Positions 47,458-56,595 of a stretch of 64,000 nucleotides of DNA are shown one piece after another. Both the position numbers and the translations under genes were made by a program. Below the pieces are notes generated by a model. It was not told the DNA's origin. It saw only the letters and a program-made list of their open reading frames with translations, and searched no databases. Location: positions 1-64,000 of the forward strand of contig PQKR01000001.1 of assembly GCA_002918705.1 (NCBI GenBank), read 5' to 3'. The stretch is from Escherichia sp. ESNIH1 (lineage in GTDB: Bacteria; Pseudomonadota; Gammaproteobacteria; Enterobacterales; Enterobacteriaceae). Every line of letters begins with the position of its first letter. The first letter of the stretch is position 1.

Positions 47458-48453
47458 ATGCGACATAGCGTACTTTTTGCCACAGCGTTTGCCACCCTTG
47501 TCTCAACCAGCACCTTCGCCGCTGACCTGCCGGGCAAAGGCATGACCGTCCAGCCAATACAGAGCACCATCTCCGAAGAGTCTTTCCAGACTCTGCTGGT
47601 CAGCCGCGCCCTTGAGAAGCTCGGCTACACCGTAAATAAAGCCAGCGAAGTGGACTACAACGTAGGTTACACCTCTATTGCCTCCGGCGATGCCACCTTT
47701 ACCGCGGTCAACTGGCAGCCGCTGCATGACGACATGTACGCCGCCGCCGGTGGTGATAAGAAGTTCTACCGTGAAGGCACCTTTGTCTCCGGCGCGGCGC
47801 AGGGTTACCTGATTGATAAGAAAACCGCTGAGAAGTACCACATCACCAATATTGAACAGTTGAAGGATCCGAAGATCGCCAAACTGTTCGATACCAACGG
47901 TGACGGTAAAGCTGACATGATGGGCTGTTCGCCAGGCTGGGGCTGTGAAGCGGTCATTAACCACCAGAACAAAGCCTTCGATCTGGAGAAAACCGTCAAC
48001 GTCAGCCACGGCAACTACTCGGCGATGATGGCCGACACCATTGCCCGCTTCAAAGAGGGCAAGCCGGTGATCTACTACACCTGGACCCCGTACTGGGTGA
48101 GCGACGTGCTGAAACCGGGTAAAGATGTGGTCTGGCTGCAGGTACCCTTCTCCTCCCTGCCGGGCGAGCAGAAGGATATCGACACCAAGCTGCCGAACGG
48201 CATGAACTATGGCTTCCCGGTGAACACCATGCATATCGTTGCCAACAAAGCCTGGGCAGAGAAAAACCCGGCGGCGGCGAAGCTCTTCTCCGTGATGAAG
48301 CTGCCGCTGGCGGACATCAACGCCCAGAATGCGATGATGCACGCGGGCAAAGCCTCGGAAGCGGATATCCAGGGCCACGTCGACGGCTGGATCAAAGCCC
48401 ACCAGCAGCAGTTTGACGGCTGGATCAAAGAGGCGCTGGCCGCGCAGCAGTAA
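47458..48453 (+). CDS. proX: Glycine betaine-binding periplasmic protein ProX
   Basis: A 331-residue binding protein with a signal peptide ([20 protein letters not shown], cleavage after AFA). The betaine-binding tryptophans are in AVNWQPLH and TWTPYW, and the [10 protein letters not shown] segment carries the conserved disulfide. It delivers glycine betaine and proline betaine to ProVW. AAGGAACAACG precedes the ATG. Confidence 0.98.
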   Translation: MRHSVLFATAFATLVSTSTFAADLPGKGMTVQPIQSTISEESFQTLLVSRALEKLGYTVNKASEVDYNVGYTSIASGDATFTAVNWQPLHDDMYAAAGGDKKFYREGTFVSGAAQGYLIDKKTAEKYHITNIEQLKDPKIAKLFDTNGDGKADMMGCSPGWGCEAVINHQNKAFDLEKTVNVSHGNYSAMMADTIARFKEGKPVIYYTWTPYWVSDVLKPGKDVVWLQVPFSSLPGEQKDIDTKLPNGMNYGFPVNTMHIVANKAWAEKNPAAAKLFSVMKLPLADINAQNAMMHAGKASEADIQGHVDGWIKAHQQQFDGWIKEALAAQQ

Positions 48454-48460
48454 GTTCTCC

Positions 48461-48493
48461 CTCCCTCACCTGCCGGTGGGGGAGCATTTTTTC
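48461..48493 (+). terminator. Terminator of proVWX
   Basis: The stem CTCCCTCACC/GGTGGGGGAG (one G-U pair) is followed by CATTTTTT, just behind proX. Confidence 0.8.
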
Positions 48494-48579
48494 AACAGCA
48501 CGAACCGACACACGATCCCTCCCCACGCTCCGACGAATTCGTTATGATAAATAATCATTTATCTGAATATCGCCTACTC

Positions 48580-49764
48580 ATGACCAAATCTACCCATCCG
48601 CTCAGCCCCGCGCTGATTGTGCTTATGTCCGTGGCCACCGGCCTTACCGTGGCCAGCAACTACTATGCCCAGCCTCTGCTCGATACCATCGCGCACGCCT
48701 TTTCGCTCTCCTCCAGCCAGGCCGGTTTTATCGTCACCGCCGCCCAGCTCGGCTACGCGGCAGGCCTGCTGCTGCTGGTGCCGCTGGGCGATATGTTTGA
48801 GCGCCGGACGATGATCGTCGTGATGACCCTGCTGGCTGCTGGCGGGATGTTAATTACCGCCACCAGCCAGTCGCTGGGCATGATGATCCTCGGTACCGCC
48901 CTCACCGGCCTCTTTTCGGTGGTGGCGCAGATCCTTGTGCCGCTGGCCGCGACCCTCGCCACCCCGGCGAAGCGCGGCAAGGTGGTAGGGACGATCATGA
49001 GCGGCCTGCTGCTGGGGATCCTGCTGGCACGCACCGTGGCCGGACTGCTGGCGAACCTCGGCGGCTGGCGTACGGTCTACTGGGTGGCCACCGTCCTGAT
49101 GGTGGTGATGGCCTTTGCCCTCTGGCGCGGCCTGCCCAAGGTCAAGCAGGACAATCATCTTAACTACTTCCAGCTGCTCGGCTCGGTGTTCTCCCTCTTT
49201 ACCCGTGACAGGCTGCTGCGTACCCGCGCCGTGCTGGGCTGCTTTACCTTTGCCAACTTTAGCATCCTCTGGACCTCTATGGCCTTCCTGCTCGCTGCCC
49301 CGCCCTTTAACTACTCCGAGGGCGTCATCGGCCTGTTTGGCCTGGCGGGTGCCGCGGGTGCGCTCGGTGCGCGTCCCGCGGGCAGCCTGGCGGATCGCGG
49401 TAAATCACATCTGACCACCACCTGGGGCCTGCTGCTGTTGCTGCTGTCGTGGATTGCTATCTGGTTCGGCCACGCCTCGGCGCTGGCGCTGATCGTCGGG
49501 ATTGTCGTACTGGATCTCACGGTGCAGGGGGTGCATATCACCAACCAGACGGTAATCTACCGCGTTAAGCCGGAGGCGCGTAACCGCCTCACCGCAGGCT
49601 ATATGACCAGCTACTTTATCGGCGGCGCGGCCGGGTCGCTGATCTCCGCCAGCGCCTGGCAGCACGACGGCTGGCGCGGCGTCTGCCTGGCCGGCAGCCT
49701 GATGGCGTTGCTCAATTTGCTGGTCTGGTGGCGCGGTTATCACCGGCAATCGGCTACCGAGTAA
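48580..49764 (+). CDS. ygaY: MFS transporter YgaY
   Basis: A 394-residue major facilitator with twelve hydrophobic segments and the A-like motif LGDMFERRTMIV. It lies between proX and emrR, where E. coli K-12 has the disrupted ygaY; here the frame is complete. The start MTKSTHPLSPAL is chosen as the family-like N-terminus; an ATG 36 bp upstream would add twelve polar residues. Substrate unknown. Confidence 0.88.
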   Translation: MTKSTHPLSPALIVLMSVATGLTVASNYYAQPLLDTIAHAFSLSSSQAGFIVTAAQLGYAAGLLLLVPLGDMFERRTMIVVMTLLAAGGMLITATSQSLGMMILGTALTGLFSVVAQILVPLAATLATPAKRGKVVGTIMSGLLLGILLARTVAGLLANLGGWRTVYWVATVLMVVMAFALWRGLPKVKQDNHLNYFQLLGSVFSLFTRDRLLRTRAVLGCFTFANFSILWTSMAFLLAAPPFNYSEGVIGLFGLAGAAGALGARPAGSLADRGKSHLTTTWGLLLLLLSWIAIWFGHASALALIVGIVVLDLTVQGVHITNQTVIYRVKPEARNRLTAGYMTSYFIGGAAGSLISASAWQHDGWRGVCLAGSLMALLNLLVWWRGYHRQSATE

Positions 49765-49927
49765 CCGTTCATTGACCTTTTGTTGACTTAGGTAACGGCG
49801 GGGGTGGTAAGGTATCCCCCGCTTGGTGACGGTTTCAGTTCCTTAATGTATATCCACAATTAATACATTTACTTTATTTGTCACTATCGTTACTATATCG
49901 GCTGTAACTAATGAGGTCATGCCCAAA

Positions 49928-50458
49928 ATGGATAGTTCGTTTACGCCCATTGAACAAATGCTAAAATTTCGCGCCAGTCGCTATGAGGATTTCCCGTTTA
50001 ACGAGATCCTTCTCACCCGTCTGTGCATGCACATGCAGGGGAAGCTGCTGGATAACCGCAATAAGATGCTGAAAGCTCAAGGGATTAACGAGACGTTATT
50101 TATGGCGTTAATTACGCTGGAGTCTCAGGAAAACCACAGTATTCAACCCTCTGAGCTGAGCTGTGCGCTGGGTTCGTCCCGTACTAACGCGACCCGTATC
50201 GCCGATGAACTGGAAAAGCGCGGCTGGATCGAACGTCGCGAAAGCGATAACGATCGCCGCTGCCTGCATCTGCAGCTGACCGATAAAGGTCATGAGTTTT
50301 TACGTCAGGTGCTGCCCCCGCAGCATAACTGCCTGCATCAGCTCTGGTCTTCGCTTACCGTAGAAGAGAAAGAGCAGCTTGAGCAGATCACCCGTAAGCT
50401 GCTTACTCGCCTGGATGAGATGGATGAACAAGACGTCATCCTTGAGGCGCTGCGCTAA
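49928..50458 (+). CDS. emrR: MarR-family repressor EmrR (MprA)
   Basis: A 176-residue regulator equal in length to E. coli MprA from [18 protein letters not shown]. The winged helix ([20 protein letters not shown] and [18 protein letters not shown]) is nearly unchanged. It represses emrRAB until it binds uncouplers, salicylate or other aromatic drugs. Three residues upstream is an alternative ATG. Confidence 0.97.
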   Translation: MDSSFTPIEQMLKFRASRYEDFPFNEILLTRLCMHMQGKLLDNRNKMLKAQGINETLFMALITLESQENHSIQPSELSCALGSSRTNATRIADELEKRGWIERRESDNDRRCLHLQLTDKGHEFLRQVLPPQHNCLHQLWSSLTVEEKEQLEQITRKLLTRLDEMDEQDVILEALR

Positions 50459-50501
50459 CGCGCCCATCCGCACGACAATCCTGATTACATAAGAAATTGC
50501 C

Positions 50502-50527
50502 AGGCCAGCACAGCGTGCTGGCCTTTT
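50502..50527 (+). terminator. Hairpin between emrR and emrA
   Basis: A perfect 9-bp stem GGCCAGCAC/GTGCTGGCC with TTTT after it. emrRAB is one operon in E. coli, so this probably acts as a partial attenuator giving more EmrR than EmrAB; that is inferred. Confidence 0.6.
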
Positions 50528-50580
50528 GGTGAACAGGTCGGCTCAGCCGATGTGAAATAATAAGATCGTGGAGAACAAAC

Positions 50581-51756
50581 ATGAGCGCAAATGCGGAGAG
50601 TCAAGCCCCGCAGCAACCGGTCAACAATAAGAAGGGTAAGCGTACGCGCATCCTGCTTATTTTGGCCTTGCTCTTTATCGTTATTGCCGTGGCATATGGG
50701 ATCTATTGGTTTTTAGTTCTGCGTCATCATGAAGAGACCGATGACGCTTACGTGGCAGGGAACCAGGTTCAGATCATGGCGCAGGTGTCCGGCAGCGTGA
50801 CAAAAGTCTGGGCCGACAACACCGACTTTGTGAAAAAGGGTGACGTGCTGGTCACGCTGGATCCGACCGACGCTCAGCAGGCGTTTGAGAAAGCGCAGAC
50901 CGAGCTGGCCTCCAGCGTGCGCCAGACCCGCCAGCTGATGATCAACAGCAAGCAGTATCAGGCCAATATTGAAGTACAGAAGACCGCCCTCGCCCAGGCG
51001 CAGAGCGATCTCAACCGCCGCGTGCCGCTGGGTACGGCTAACCTGATTGGCCGTGAAGAGCTGCAACACGCCCGCGACGCTGTGACCAGCGCCCAGGCCC
51101 AGCTCGACGTAGCCGTTCAGCAGTATAACGCGAACCAGGCAATGATCCTCGGCACCCGCCTGGAAGATCAGCCTGCGGTGAAGCAGGCTGCCACTGAAGT
51201 ACGCAACGCCTGGCTCGCCCTGCAGCGTACTAAAATTGTTAGCCCGATGACCGGCTACGTCTCCCGCCGTGCGGTACAGCCTGGCGCGCAGATCAGCCCC
51301 TCTACCGCGCTGATGGCTGTCGTCCCGGCCTCTGGCCTGTGGGTCGACGCTAACTTTAAAGAGACCCAGCTGGCGCACATGCGCATTGGCCAGACGGCGA
51401 CCGTGGTGAGCGATATTTACGGCGACGAGGTGACCTACACCGGTAAGGTGGTCGGTCTCGATATGGGTACCGGCAGTGCCTTCTCGCTGCTTCCGGCACA
51501 AAACGCCACCGGGAACTGGATCAAAGTGGTTCAGCGTCTGCCGGTGCGTATTGAGCTGGATGCCAACCAGCTCTCCCAGCATCCGCTGCGTATTGGCCTG
51601 TCGACGTTGGTGACGGTAGATACCAGCAACAGCGACGGTCAGGTGCTGGCCAGCCAGGCTCGCTCTACGCCAGCCTATGAGAGTAACGCGCGGGAGATCG
51701 GTCTTGAGCCGGTTAATACCCTGATTAACGATATCGTGCAGGCCAACGCGGGCTAA
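50581..51756 (+). CDS. emrA: Multidrug efflux membrane fusion protein EmrA
   Basis: A 391-residue HlyD-family adaptor with one N-terminal membrane anchor (ILLILALLFIVIAVAYGIYW), the lipoyl halves (TDDAYVAGNQVQIMAQVSG; IVSPMTGYVSRRAVQPG), and a coiled coil rich in Gln. It joins EmrB to TolC for export of uncouplers and nalidixic acid. Co-transcribed with emrB, 5 bp away. Confidence 0.97.
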   Translation: MSANAESQAPQQPVNNKKGKRTRILLILALLFIVIAVAYGIYWFLVLRHHEETDDAYVAGNQVQIMAQVSGSVTKVWADNTDFVKKGDVLVTLDPTDAQQAFEKAQTELASSVRQTRQLMINSKQYQANIEVQKTALAQAQSDLNRRVPLGTANLIGREELQHARDAVTSAQAQLDVAVQQYNANQAMILGTRLEDQPAVKQAATEVRNAWLALQRTKIVSPMTGYVSRRAVQPGAQISPSTALMAVVPASGLWVDANFKETQLAHMRIGQTATVVSDIYGDEVTYTGKVVGLDMGTGSAFSLLPAQNATGNWIKVVQRLPVRIELDANQLSQHPLRIGLSTLVTVDTSNSDGQVLASQARSTPAYESNAREIGLEPVNTLINDIVQANAG

Positions 51757-51761
51757 CCCTA

Positions 51762-53309
51762 ATGAGCGCTACGCAACCGAGAAAACCGCTGGAGGGGGCG
51801 CAGCTGGTCATTATGACCATTGCGCTGTCGCTGGCGACCTTTATGCAGGTGCTGGACTCCACCATCGCCAACGTGGCGATCCCCACCATTGCCGGTAACC
51901 TTGGCGCGTCACTGAGCCAGGGGACCTGGGTGATCACCTCGTTTGGGGTAGCAAATGCTATCTCTATTCCGATCACCGGCTGGCTGGCGAAGCGCGTCGG
52001 CGAAGTGAAGCTGTTCCTCTGGTCGACCATTGCCTTTGCCGTCGCCTCCTGGGCGTGCGGCGTCTCGACCAGCCTCAACATGCTGATCTTCTTCCGCGTC
52101 CTGCAAGGGATCGTTGCCGGGCCGCTGATCCCGCTCTCACAGAGCCTGCTGCTCAGCAACTACCCGCCAGCGAAGCGCTCTATCGCGCTGTCGCTCTGGT
52201 CAATGACGGTGATCGTCGCCCCGATCTGCGGCCCAATTCTGGGCGGTTACATCAGCGATAATTATCACTGGGGCTGGATCTTCTTTATCAACGTGCCGAT
52301 CGGTATCGTGGTCGTGATCATGGCGATGCAGAGCCTGCGCGGGCGGGAAACCCGTACCGAACAGCGGCGCATTGACGCCGTCGGCCTGGCGCTGCTGGTC
52401 ATTGGTGTTGGCTGTCTGCAGGTGATGCTCGACCAGGGTAAAGAGCTGGACTGGTTCAACTCCAGGGAGATCATTATCCTGACCATTGTGGCGGTGGTGG
52501 CGCTAAGTTTCCTGATTGTCTGGGAGCTGACCGACGACCACCCGATTGTCGATCTCTCGCTATTTAAGTCGCGCAACTTCACCATCGGCTGTCTCTGTAT
52601 CAGCATGGCCTACATGCTCTACTTTGGCGCGATTGTGCTGCTGCCGCAGCTGCTGCAGGAGGTCTACGGCTATACGGCCACCTGGGCGGGGCTGGCCTCA
52701 GCGCCGGTGGGGATCATCCCGGTGATCCTGTCGCCGATAATCGGTCGCTTTGCCCACAAGCTGGATATGCGCCGGCTGGTTACCTTTAGCTTTATCATGT
52801 ATGCGGTCTGCTTCTACTGGCGCGCCTATACGTTCGAGCCGGGTATGGACTTTGCTGCCTCGGCGCTGCCGCAGTTTATCCAGGGCTTTGCCGTCGCCTG
52901 CTTCTTTATGCCGCTGACGACCATTATCCTCTCTGGATTACCGCCTGAGCGTCTGGCGGCCGCCTCCAGTCTGTCGAACTTTTCGCGTACGCTGGCAGGC
53001 TCCATCGGCACGTCCATCACCACTACGCTGTGGACCAACCGGGAGTCGATCCATCACGCTCAGCTCACGGAGTCGGTGACCCCCTACAACCCTAACGCCC
53101 AGGCTATGTATGACCAGCTGCAGGGAATGGGGATGTCACAGCAGCAGGCGTCCGGCTGGATAGCCCAGCAGATCACTAACCAGGGCCTGATTATCTCGGC
53201 CAACGAGATATTTTGGATCTCCGCAGGGATCTTCGTGATTATGTTGGGGCTGGTGTGGTTTGCCAAACCGCCGTTTGGCGCAGGTAGCGGTGGCGGTGGC
53301 GCCCACTGA
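51762..53309 (+). CDS. emrB: Multidrug efflux MFS transporter permease EmrB
   Basis: A 515-residue drug:H+ antiporter of the 14-helix DHA2 family. The motif C-type stretch WSMTVIVAPICGPILGGYIS and motif LDSTIANVAIP near the N-terminus are intact; it ends with a glycine-rich tail GAGSGGGGAH. It forms the inner-membrane part of EmrAB-TolC. The first residues MSATQPR differ from E. coli. Confidence 0.97.
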   Translation: MSATQPRKPLEGAQLVIMTIALSLATFMQVLDSTIANVAIPTIAGNLGASLSQGTWVITSFGVANAISIPITGWLAKRVGEVKLFLWSTIAFAVASWACGVSTSLNMLIFFRVLQGIVAGPLIPLSQSLLLSNYPPAKRSIALSLWSMTVIVAPICGPILGGYISDNYHWGWIFFINVPIGIVVVIMAMQSLRGRETRTEQRRIDAVGLALLVIGVGCLQVMLDQGKELDWFNSREIIILTIVAVVALSFLIVWELTDDHPIVDLSLFKSRNFTIGCLCISMAYMLYFGAIVLLPQLLQEVYGYTATWAGLASAPVGIIPVILSPIIGRFAHKLDMRRLVTFSFIMYAVCFYWRAYTFEPGMDFAASALPQFIQGFAVACFFMPLTTIILSGLPPERLAAASSLSNFSRTLAGSIGTSITTTLWTNRESIHHAQLTESVTPYNPNAQAMYDQLQGMGMSQQQASGWIAQQITNQGLIISANEIFWISAGIFVIMLGLVWFAKPPFGAGSGGGGAH

Positions 53310-53411
53310 TCGCTGAGTAAATTGACCGGACTGCGACAGGGATTGTCCGTTCTGATAAAGCCGTGCTCCTGAAATCGCTTCACGATAGTGAAAAGACAAC
53401 AGGAGCACATC

Positions 53412-55061
53412 ATGCTGAAAAACCCCGCCCAGAAATACCAGCCCTACCCCCCTCTCTCCCTGCCCGATCGCACGTGGCCGGAAAAGCAGATCGCCCACGC
53501 GCCGCGCTGGCTCTCCACCGATCTGCGTGACGGTAACCAGGCCCTGGCCGAGCCAATGGACGTGACGCGTAAAATGCAGCTCTGGAACCTGCTGCTCGAC
53601 TGCGGCTTTAAGGAGATTGAAGTTGCTTTCCCGTCCGCTTCGCAGACCGATTTCAACTTCGTTCGCCAGCTGATTGAAAATAATCATATTCCCGACGACG
53701 TGACCATTCAGGTATTAACTCAGGCGCGTGAAGATTTAATTGCGCGAACCTTCGATGCGCTGCGCGGTGTCAGCCGCGCGACGGTGCATCTCTACAATGC
53801 CACTGCGCCGCTGTTTCGCCGTCTGGTGTTCGGCATGGAGAAGGCACAGATTATTGAACTCGCCACCCGCAGTACGCGCCTGATCCGTAAGCTGTGCGAA
53901 GAGAACCCGCAAACGCGCTGGCAGTATGAGTATTCACCGGAAACCTTCTGCTTTACCGAGCCAGAGTTCGCCCTGGAGATTTGCGAAGCGGTGTCGGCTA
54001 TCTGGCAGCCCAGTGCCGAACGCCCCATGATCATCAACCTGCCCGCCACCGTGGAGGTGAATACGCCCAACGTCTACGCGGATCAAATTGAGTGGTTCTG
54101 CCGCCACTTCAGCCAGCGCGAGGCGGTCTGCATCAGCGTCCATCCGCATAACGATCGCGGCACGGGGGTGGCGAGCGCCGAGCTGGCGGTGATGGCGGGC
54201 GCAGATCGCATTGAGGGCTGTCTGTTTGGCAACGGCGAGCGTACCGGCAACGTCTGTCTGGTCACGCTGGCGATGAATCTCTACAGCCAGGGCATCACGC
54301 CGGGGCTGGATTTCAGCGATATGACCCGCGTGGTGGAGGTGGTGGAGAGCTGCAATCAGCTGCCGGTGCACCCCCGTCATCCCTGGGCCGGGCGGCTGGC
54401 CTACACCGCCTTCTCCGGTTCACACCAGGATGCGATCAAGAAAGGATTCGATGCGCGCAGGCCCGGTGAACGCTGGGAGATGCCCTATCTGCCTATCGAT
54501 CCGCAGGATATTGGCTGCACCTATGAGGCGGTGATCCGCGTCAATAGCCAGTCGGGCAAGAGCGGCAGCGCGTGGCTTATCGAACAGAATCACGGCCTGA
54601 CGCTGCCCCGCGCCCTGCAGCAGGACTTCAGCCAGCACGTACAGCGGGAGGCCGACGACGGCGGCAAAGAGATGACGCAAAATGCGCTCTGGCAGCTTTT
54701 CCGCAGTCGCTATGGGCTGGTGCCAGCGCCGCGCTTCCATCTGCTCAGCTACAGCAGTGAAAGCCAGCAGGATGGACTGTTACGTTTAACCGCCACCGTC
54801 TCGAACGACGGCGAAACGCGACCGCTGGAAGGGTGCGGCAACGGGCTGCTCTCTGCCGCAGCCAGTGGGTTATCGTCATGGGTGGCGCAGCCGTTTGTGA
54901 TCAAAGATTATCATGAGCACACCCTGGGCGAGCGCAGCGACAGCCGTTCGGTCGCCTATATCCACTGTCTGTTTCAGGATGGCAGCAGCCGCTGGGGCGT
55001 AGGCATCGATAACGACGTTGCCCGTGCGTCGCTGCAGGCGCTGCTAAATACGCTGGCCTAA
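53412..55061 (+). CDS. leuA: Long-form 2-isopropylmalate synthase (LeuA2 type)
   Basis: A 549-residue enzyme of the DRE-TIM synthase family, of the type known from actinobacteria rather than the E. coli LeuA group. Active-site motifs are STDLRDGNQAL (35-45), HPHNDRG (244-250) and GNGERTGN (273-280). A C-terminal LeuA regulatory domain ends near LQALLNTLA. It should condense acetyl-CoA and 2-oxoisovalerate, but close relatives use other keto acids. The start at 53412 has ACAGGAG upstream. No other leu gene is near, so it is a second, stand-alone copy, and it converges on an AraC regulator. Confidence 0.85.
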   Translation: MLKNPAQKYQPYPPLSLPDRTWPEKQIAHAPRWLSTDLRDGNQALAEPMDVTRKMQLWNLLLDCGFKEIEVAFPSASQTDFNFVRQLIENNHIPDDVTIQVLTQAREDLIARTFDALRGVSRATVHLYNATAPLFRRLVFGMEKAQIIELATRSTRLIRKLCEENPQTRWQYEYSPETFCFTEPEFALEICEAVSAIWQPSAERPMIINLPATVEVNTPNVYADQIEWFCRHFSQREAVCISVHPHNDRGTGVASAELAVMAGADRIEGCLFGNGERTGNVCLVTLAMNLYSQGITPGLDFSDMTRVVEVVESCNQLPVHPRHPWAGRLAYTAFSGSHQDAIKKGFDARRPGERWEMPYLPIDPQDIGCTYEAVIRVNSQSGKSGSAWLIEQNHGLTLPRALQQDFSQHVQREADDGGKEMTQNALWQLFRSRYGLVPAPRFHLLSYSSESQQDGLLRLTATVSNDGETRPLEGCGNGLLSAAASGLSSWVAQPFVIKDYHEHTLGERSDSRSVAYIHCLFQDGSSRWGVGIDNDVARASLQALLNTLA

Positions 55062-55822
55062 CGAAAATAGTCGCTGGGTGAGACGCCCATCACCCGGCGA
55101 AACATGGCGGTAAAGGCGCTATGGCTGCCGTAGCCGGTATCCAGCGCGACACGCAGCACCGACTGCCCCTGCGCCAGGCGCAGCAGGGCTTCCATCAGGC
55201 GCGCCCGGCGTACCCATTCGCCAAAGCTTAATCCCGTTTGCTGCTGAAAATGGCGGTTGAGCGTGCGCTCGCTCATATTGGTCAGGCTCGCCGCCAGGGT
55301 GGTGGTCCACTCCCGGGCAGGCTCTTCACCGATCTGCTGGCAAAGCGTGCGCAGCAGATCGCTGTGTGGTTCAGGAAGATGGAAAGGCAGCGCCTGCATC
55401 ACTCGGATCTCATCGAGGATCAGCTCATAAACGCGCTCATCGCGGCTGCCCGGCGAGTAGCGTTCGGCCAGATCGAACGATGAGACAATCAGCTCGCGCA
55501 GCAGAGGGGAAATTTGCACGATCTGGCAGGCCGCAGGCAGGTCAGCACGGGCCAGCGGATCGATAAATAGCGTGCGGGCGGCAACATTGCCGGTAATACG
55601 CAATGCGTGCTGCGTCGCGGCAGGAAGCCAGACGCCCCGCCCCGGCGGCACCACCCAGCAGCCTGCTGCGGTCTCAACTCTTACTACGCCGCTCAGGCTA
55701 TGCAGCAGCTGCGCGCAATCATGCTGATGCCACGGCTCGCTGTCGCCATGCGCATAATCATGGGCAAAGGGGATGAGCGGGCGATGGGTAAAAGAGAAGG
55801 TCGTGGTGGTGGTCATTGTCAT
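55058..55822 (-). CDS. AraC-family transcriptional regulator
   Basis: A 254-residue regulator with an N-terminal cupin (HDYAHGDSEPWHQHDCAQLL; WVVPPGRGVWLPAATQH) and the C-terminal pair of helix-turn-helix motifs (AASLTNMSERTLNRHFQQQT; VALDTGYGSHSAFTAMFRRV). Its 3' end overlaps that of leuA by 3 bp. Its target is unknown; the adjacent synthase is a candidate. Confidence 0.9.
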   Translation of the reverse strand: MTMTTTTTFSFTHRPLIPFAHDYAHGDSEPWHQHDCAQLLHSLSGVVRVETAAGCWVVPPGRGVWLPAATQHALRITGNVAARTLFIDPLARADLPAACQIVQISPLLRELIVSSFDLAERYSPGSRDERVYELILDEIRVMQALPFHLPEPHSDLLRTLCQQIGEEPAREWTTTLAASLTNMSERTLNRHFQQQTGLSFGEWVRRARLMEALLRLAQGQSVLRVALDTGYGSHSAFTAMFRRVMGVSPSDYFR

Positions 55823-55838
55823 CTACAGATGCTGAAAC

Positions 55839-55920
55839 GCCGGGCGGCACTGCGTTTGCCCGGCCTACGTTGGGCGCAGTGCCTTTCGTAGGCCCGGTAA
55901 GCGCGAGCGCCACCGGGCAT
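55839..55920. repeat. REP/BIME element
   Basis: Two inverted units, GCCGGGCGGCACTGCG...GGCCTAC and GTAGGCCCGGTAAGCG...CGGGCAT, between the AraC gene and luxS. They match the pairs behind corB and proW in sequence. Confidence 0.85.
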
Positions 55921-55929
55921 CTGCTACGA

Positions 55930-56445
55930 CTAAATGTGCAGCTCTTGCAGCTTATCTTTCGGCAGCGCCAGCTCGTCGTTGCTGTTGACGCGCACGTCGC
56001 GCTCCAGGATATGACGCGCAATCTCCTGCGCCTCGTCCAGAGAGTGCATCTGATAGGTTCCGCACTGGTAGACATTCAGCTCAGGGATCTGGTTCTGCTC
56101 TTTCACCTTCAGCACGTCGGCCATCGCCGCTTTCCAGGCATCCGCAACGCGCTGCTCGTCTGGCGTGCCAATCAGGCTCATATAGAAACCGGTACGGCAG
56201 CCCATCGGCGAGATATCGATGATCTCAACGCCGTTGCCATTCAGGTGGTCGCGCATAAAGCCCGCGAACAGGTGCTCCAGCGTATGGATGCCCTTTTCCG
56301 GCATCACTTCTTTGTTCGGGATGCAGAAACGCAGGTCAAACACGGTGATGGTATCGCCATGCGGCGTGTTCATGGTTTTCGCAACGCGAACAGCAGGGGC
56401 TTCCATACGGGTGTGGTCGACAGTGAAGCTATCCAACAACGGCAT
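55930..56445 (-). CDS. luxS: S-ribosylhomocysteine lyase LuxS
   Basis: A 171-residue metalloenzyme, full length. The metal ligands are in HTLEH (His54, His58) and Cys128 (VYQCGTY); the catalytic cysteine is in [11 protein letters not shown] (Cys83). It splits S-ribosylhomocysteine into homocysteine and DPD, the precursor of autoinducer-2. A strong GGAGGTG precedes the ATG. MicA is transcribed divergently from the spacer behind it. Confidence 0.98.
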   Translation of the reverse strand: MPLLDSFTVDHTRMEAPAVRVAKTMNTPHGDTITVFDLRFCIPNKEVMPEKGIHTLEHLFAGFMRDHLNGNGVEIIDISPMGCRTGFYMSLIGTPDEQRVADAWKAAMADVLKVKEQNQIPELNVYQCGTYQMHSLDEAQEIARHILERDVRVNSNDELALPKDKLQELHI

Positions 56446-56514
56446 TTTTTCACCTCCGGAGTGATTTTTTTAAAATTAAGTGAACTCTTTAAACGCATGC
56501 AAGTCTGAGTATAT

Positions 56515-56587
56515 GAAAGACGCGCATTTGTTATCATCATCCCTGTTTTCAGAGATGAAATTTTGGCCACAGCAATGTGGCCTTTTT
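56515..56587 (+). ncRNA. micA: Small RNA MicA with sigma-E promoter
   Basis: The segment begins GAAAGACGCGCATTTGTTAT and ends in the terminator stem GGCCACA/TGTGGCC plus five T, the same plan and near identity as E. coli MicA. The sigma-E promoter is GAACTC (56482-56487) and TCTGA (56504-56508), 16 bp apart. MicA uses Hfq to repress ompA and other outer-membrane mRNAs under envelope stress. Its terminator lies 8 bp from the 3' end of gshA. Confidence 0.93.
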
Positions 56588-56595
56588 CTTTTCTA

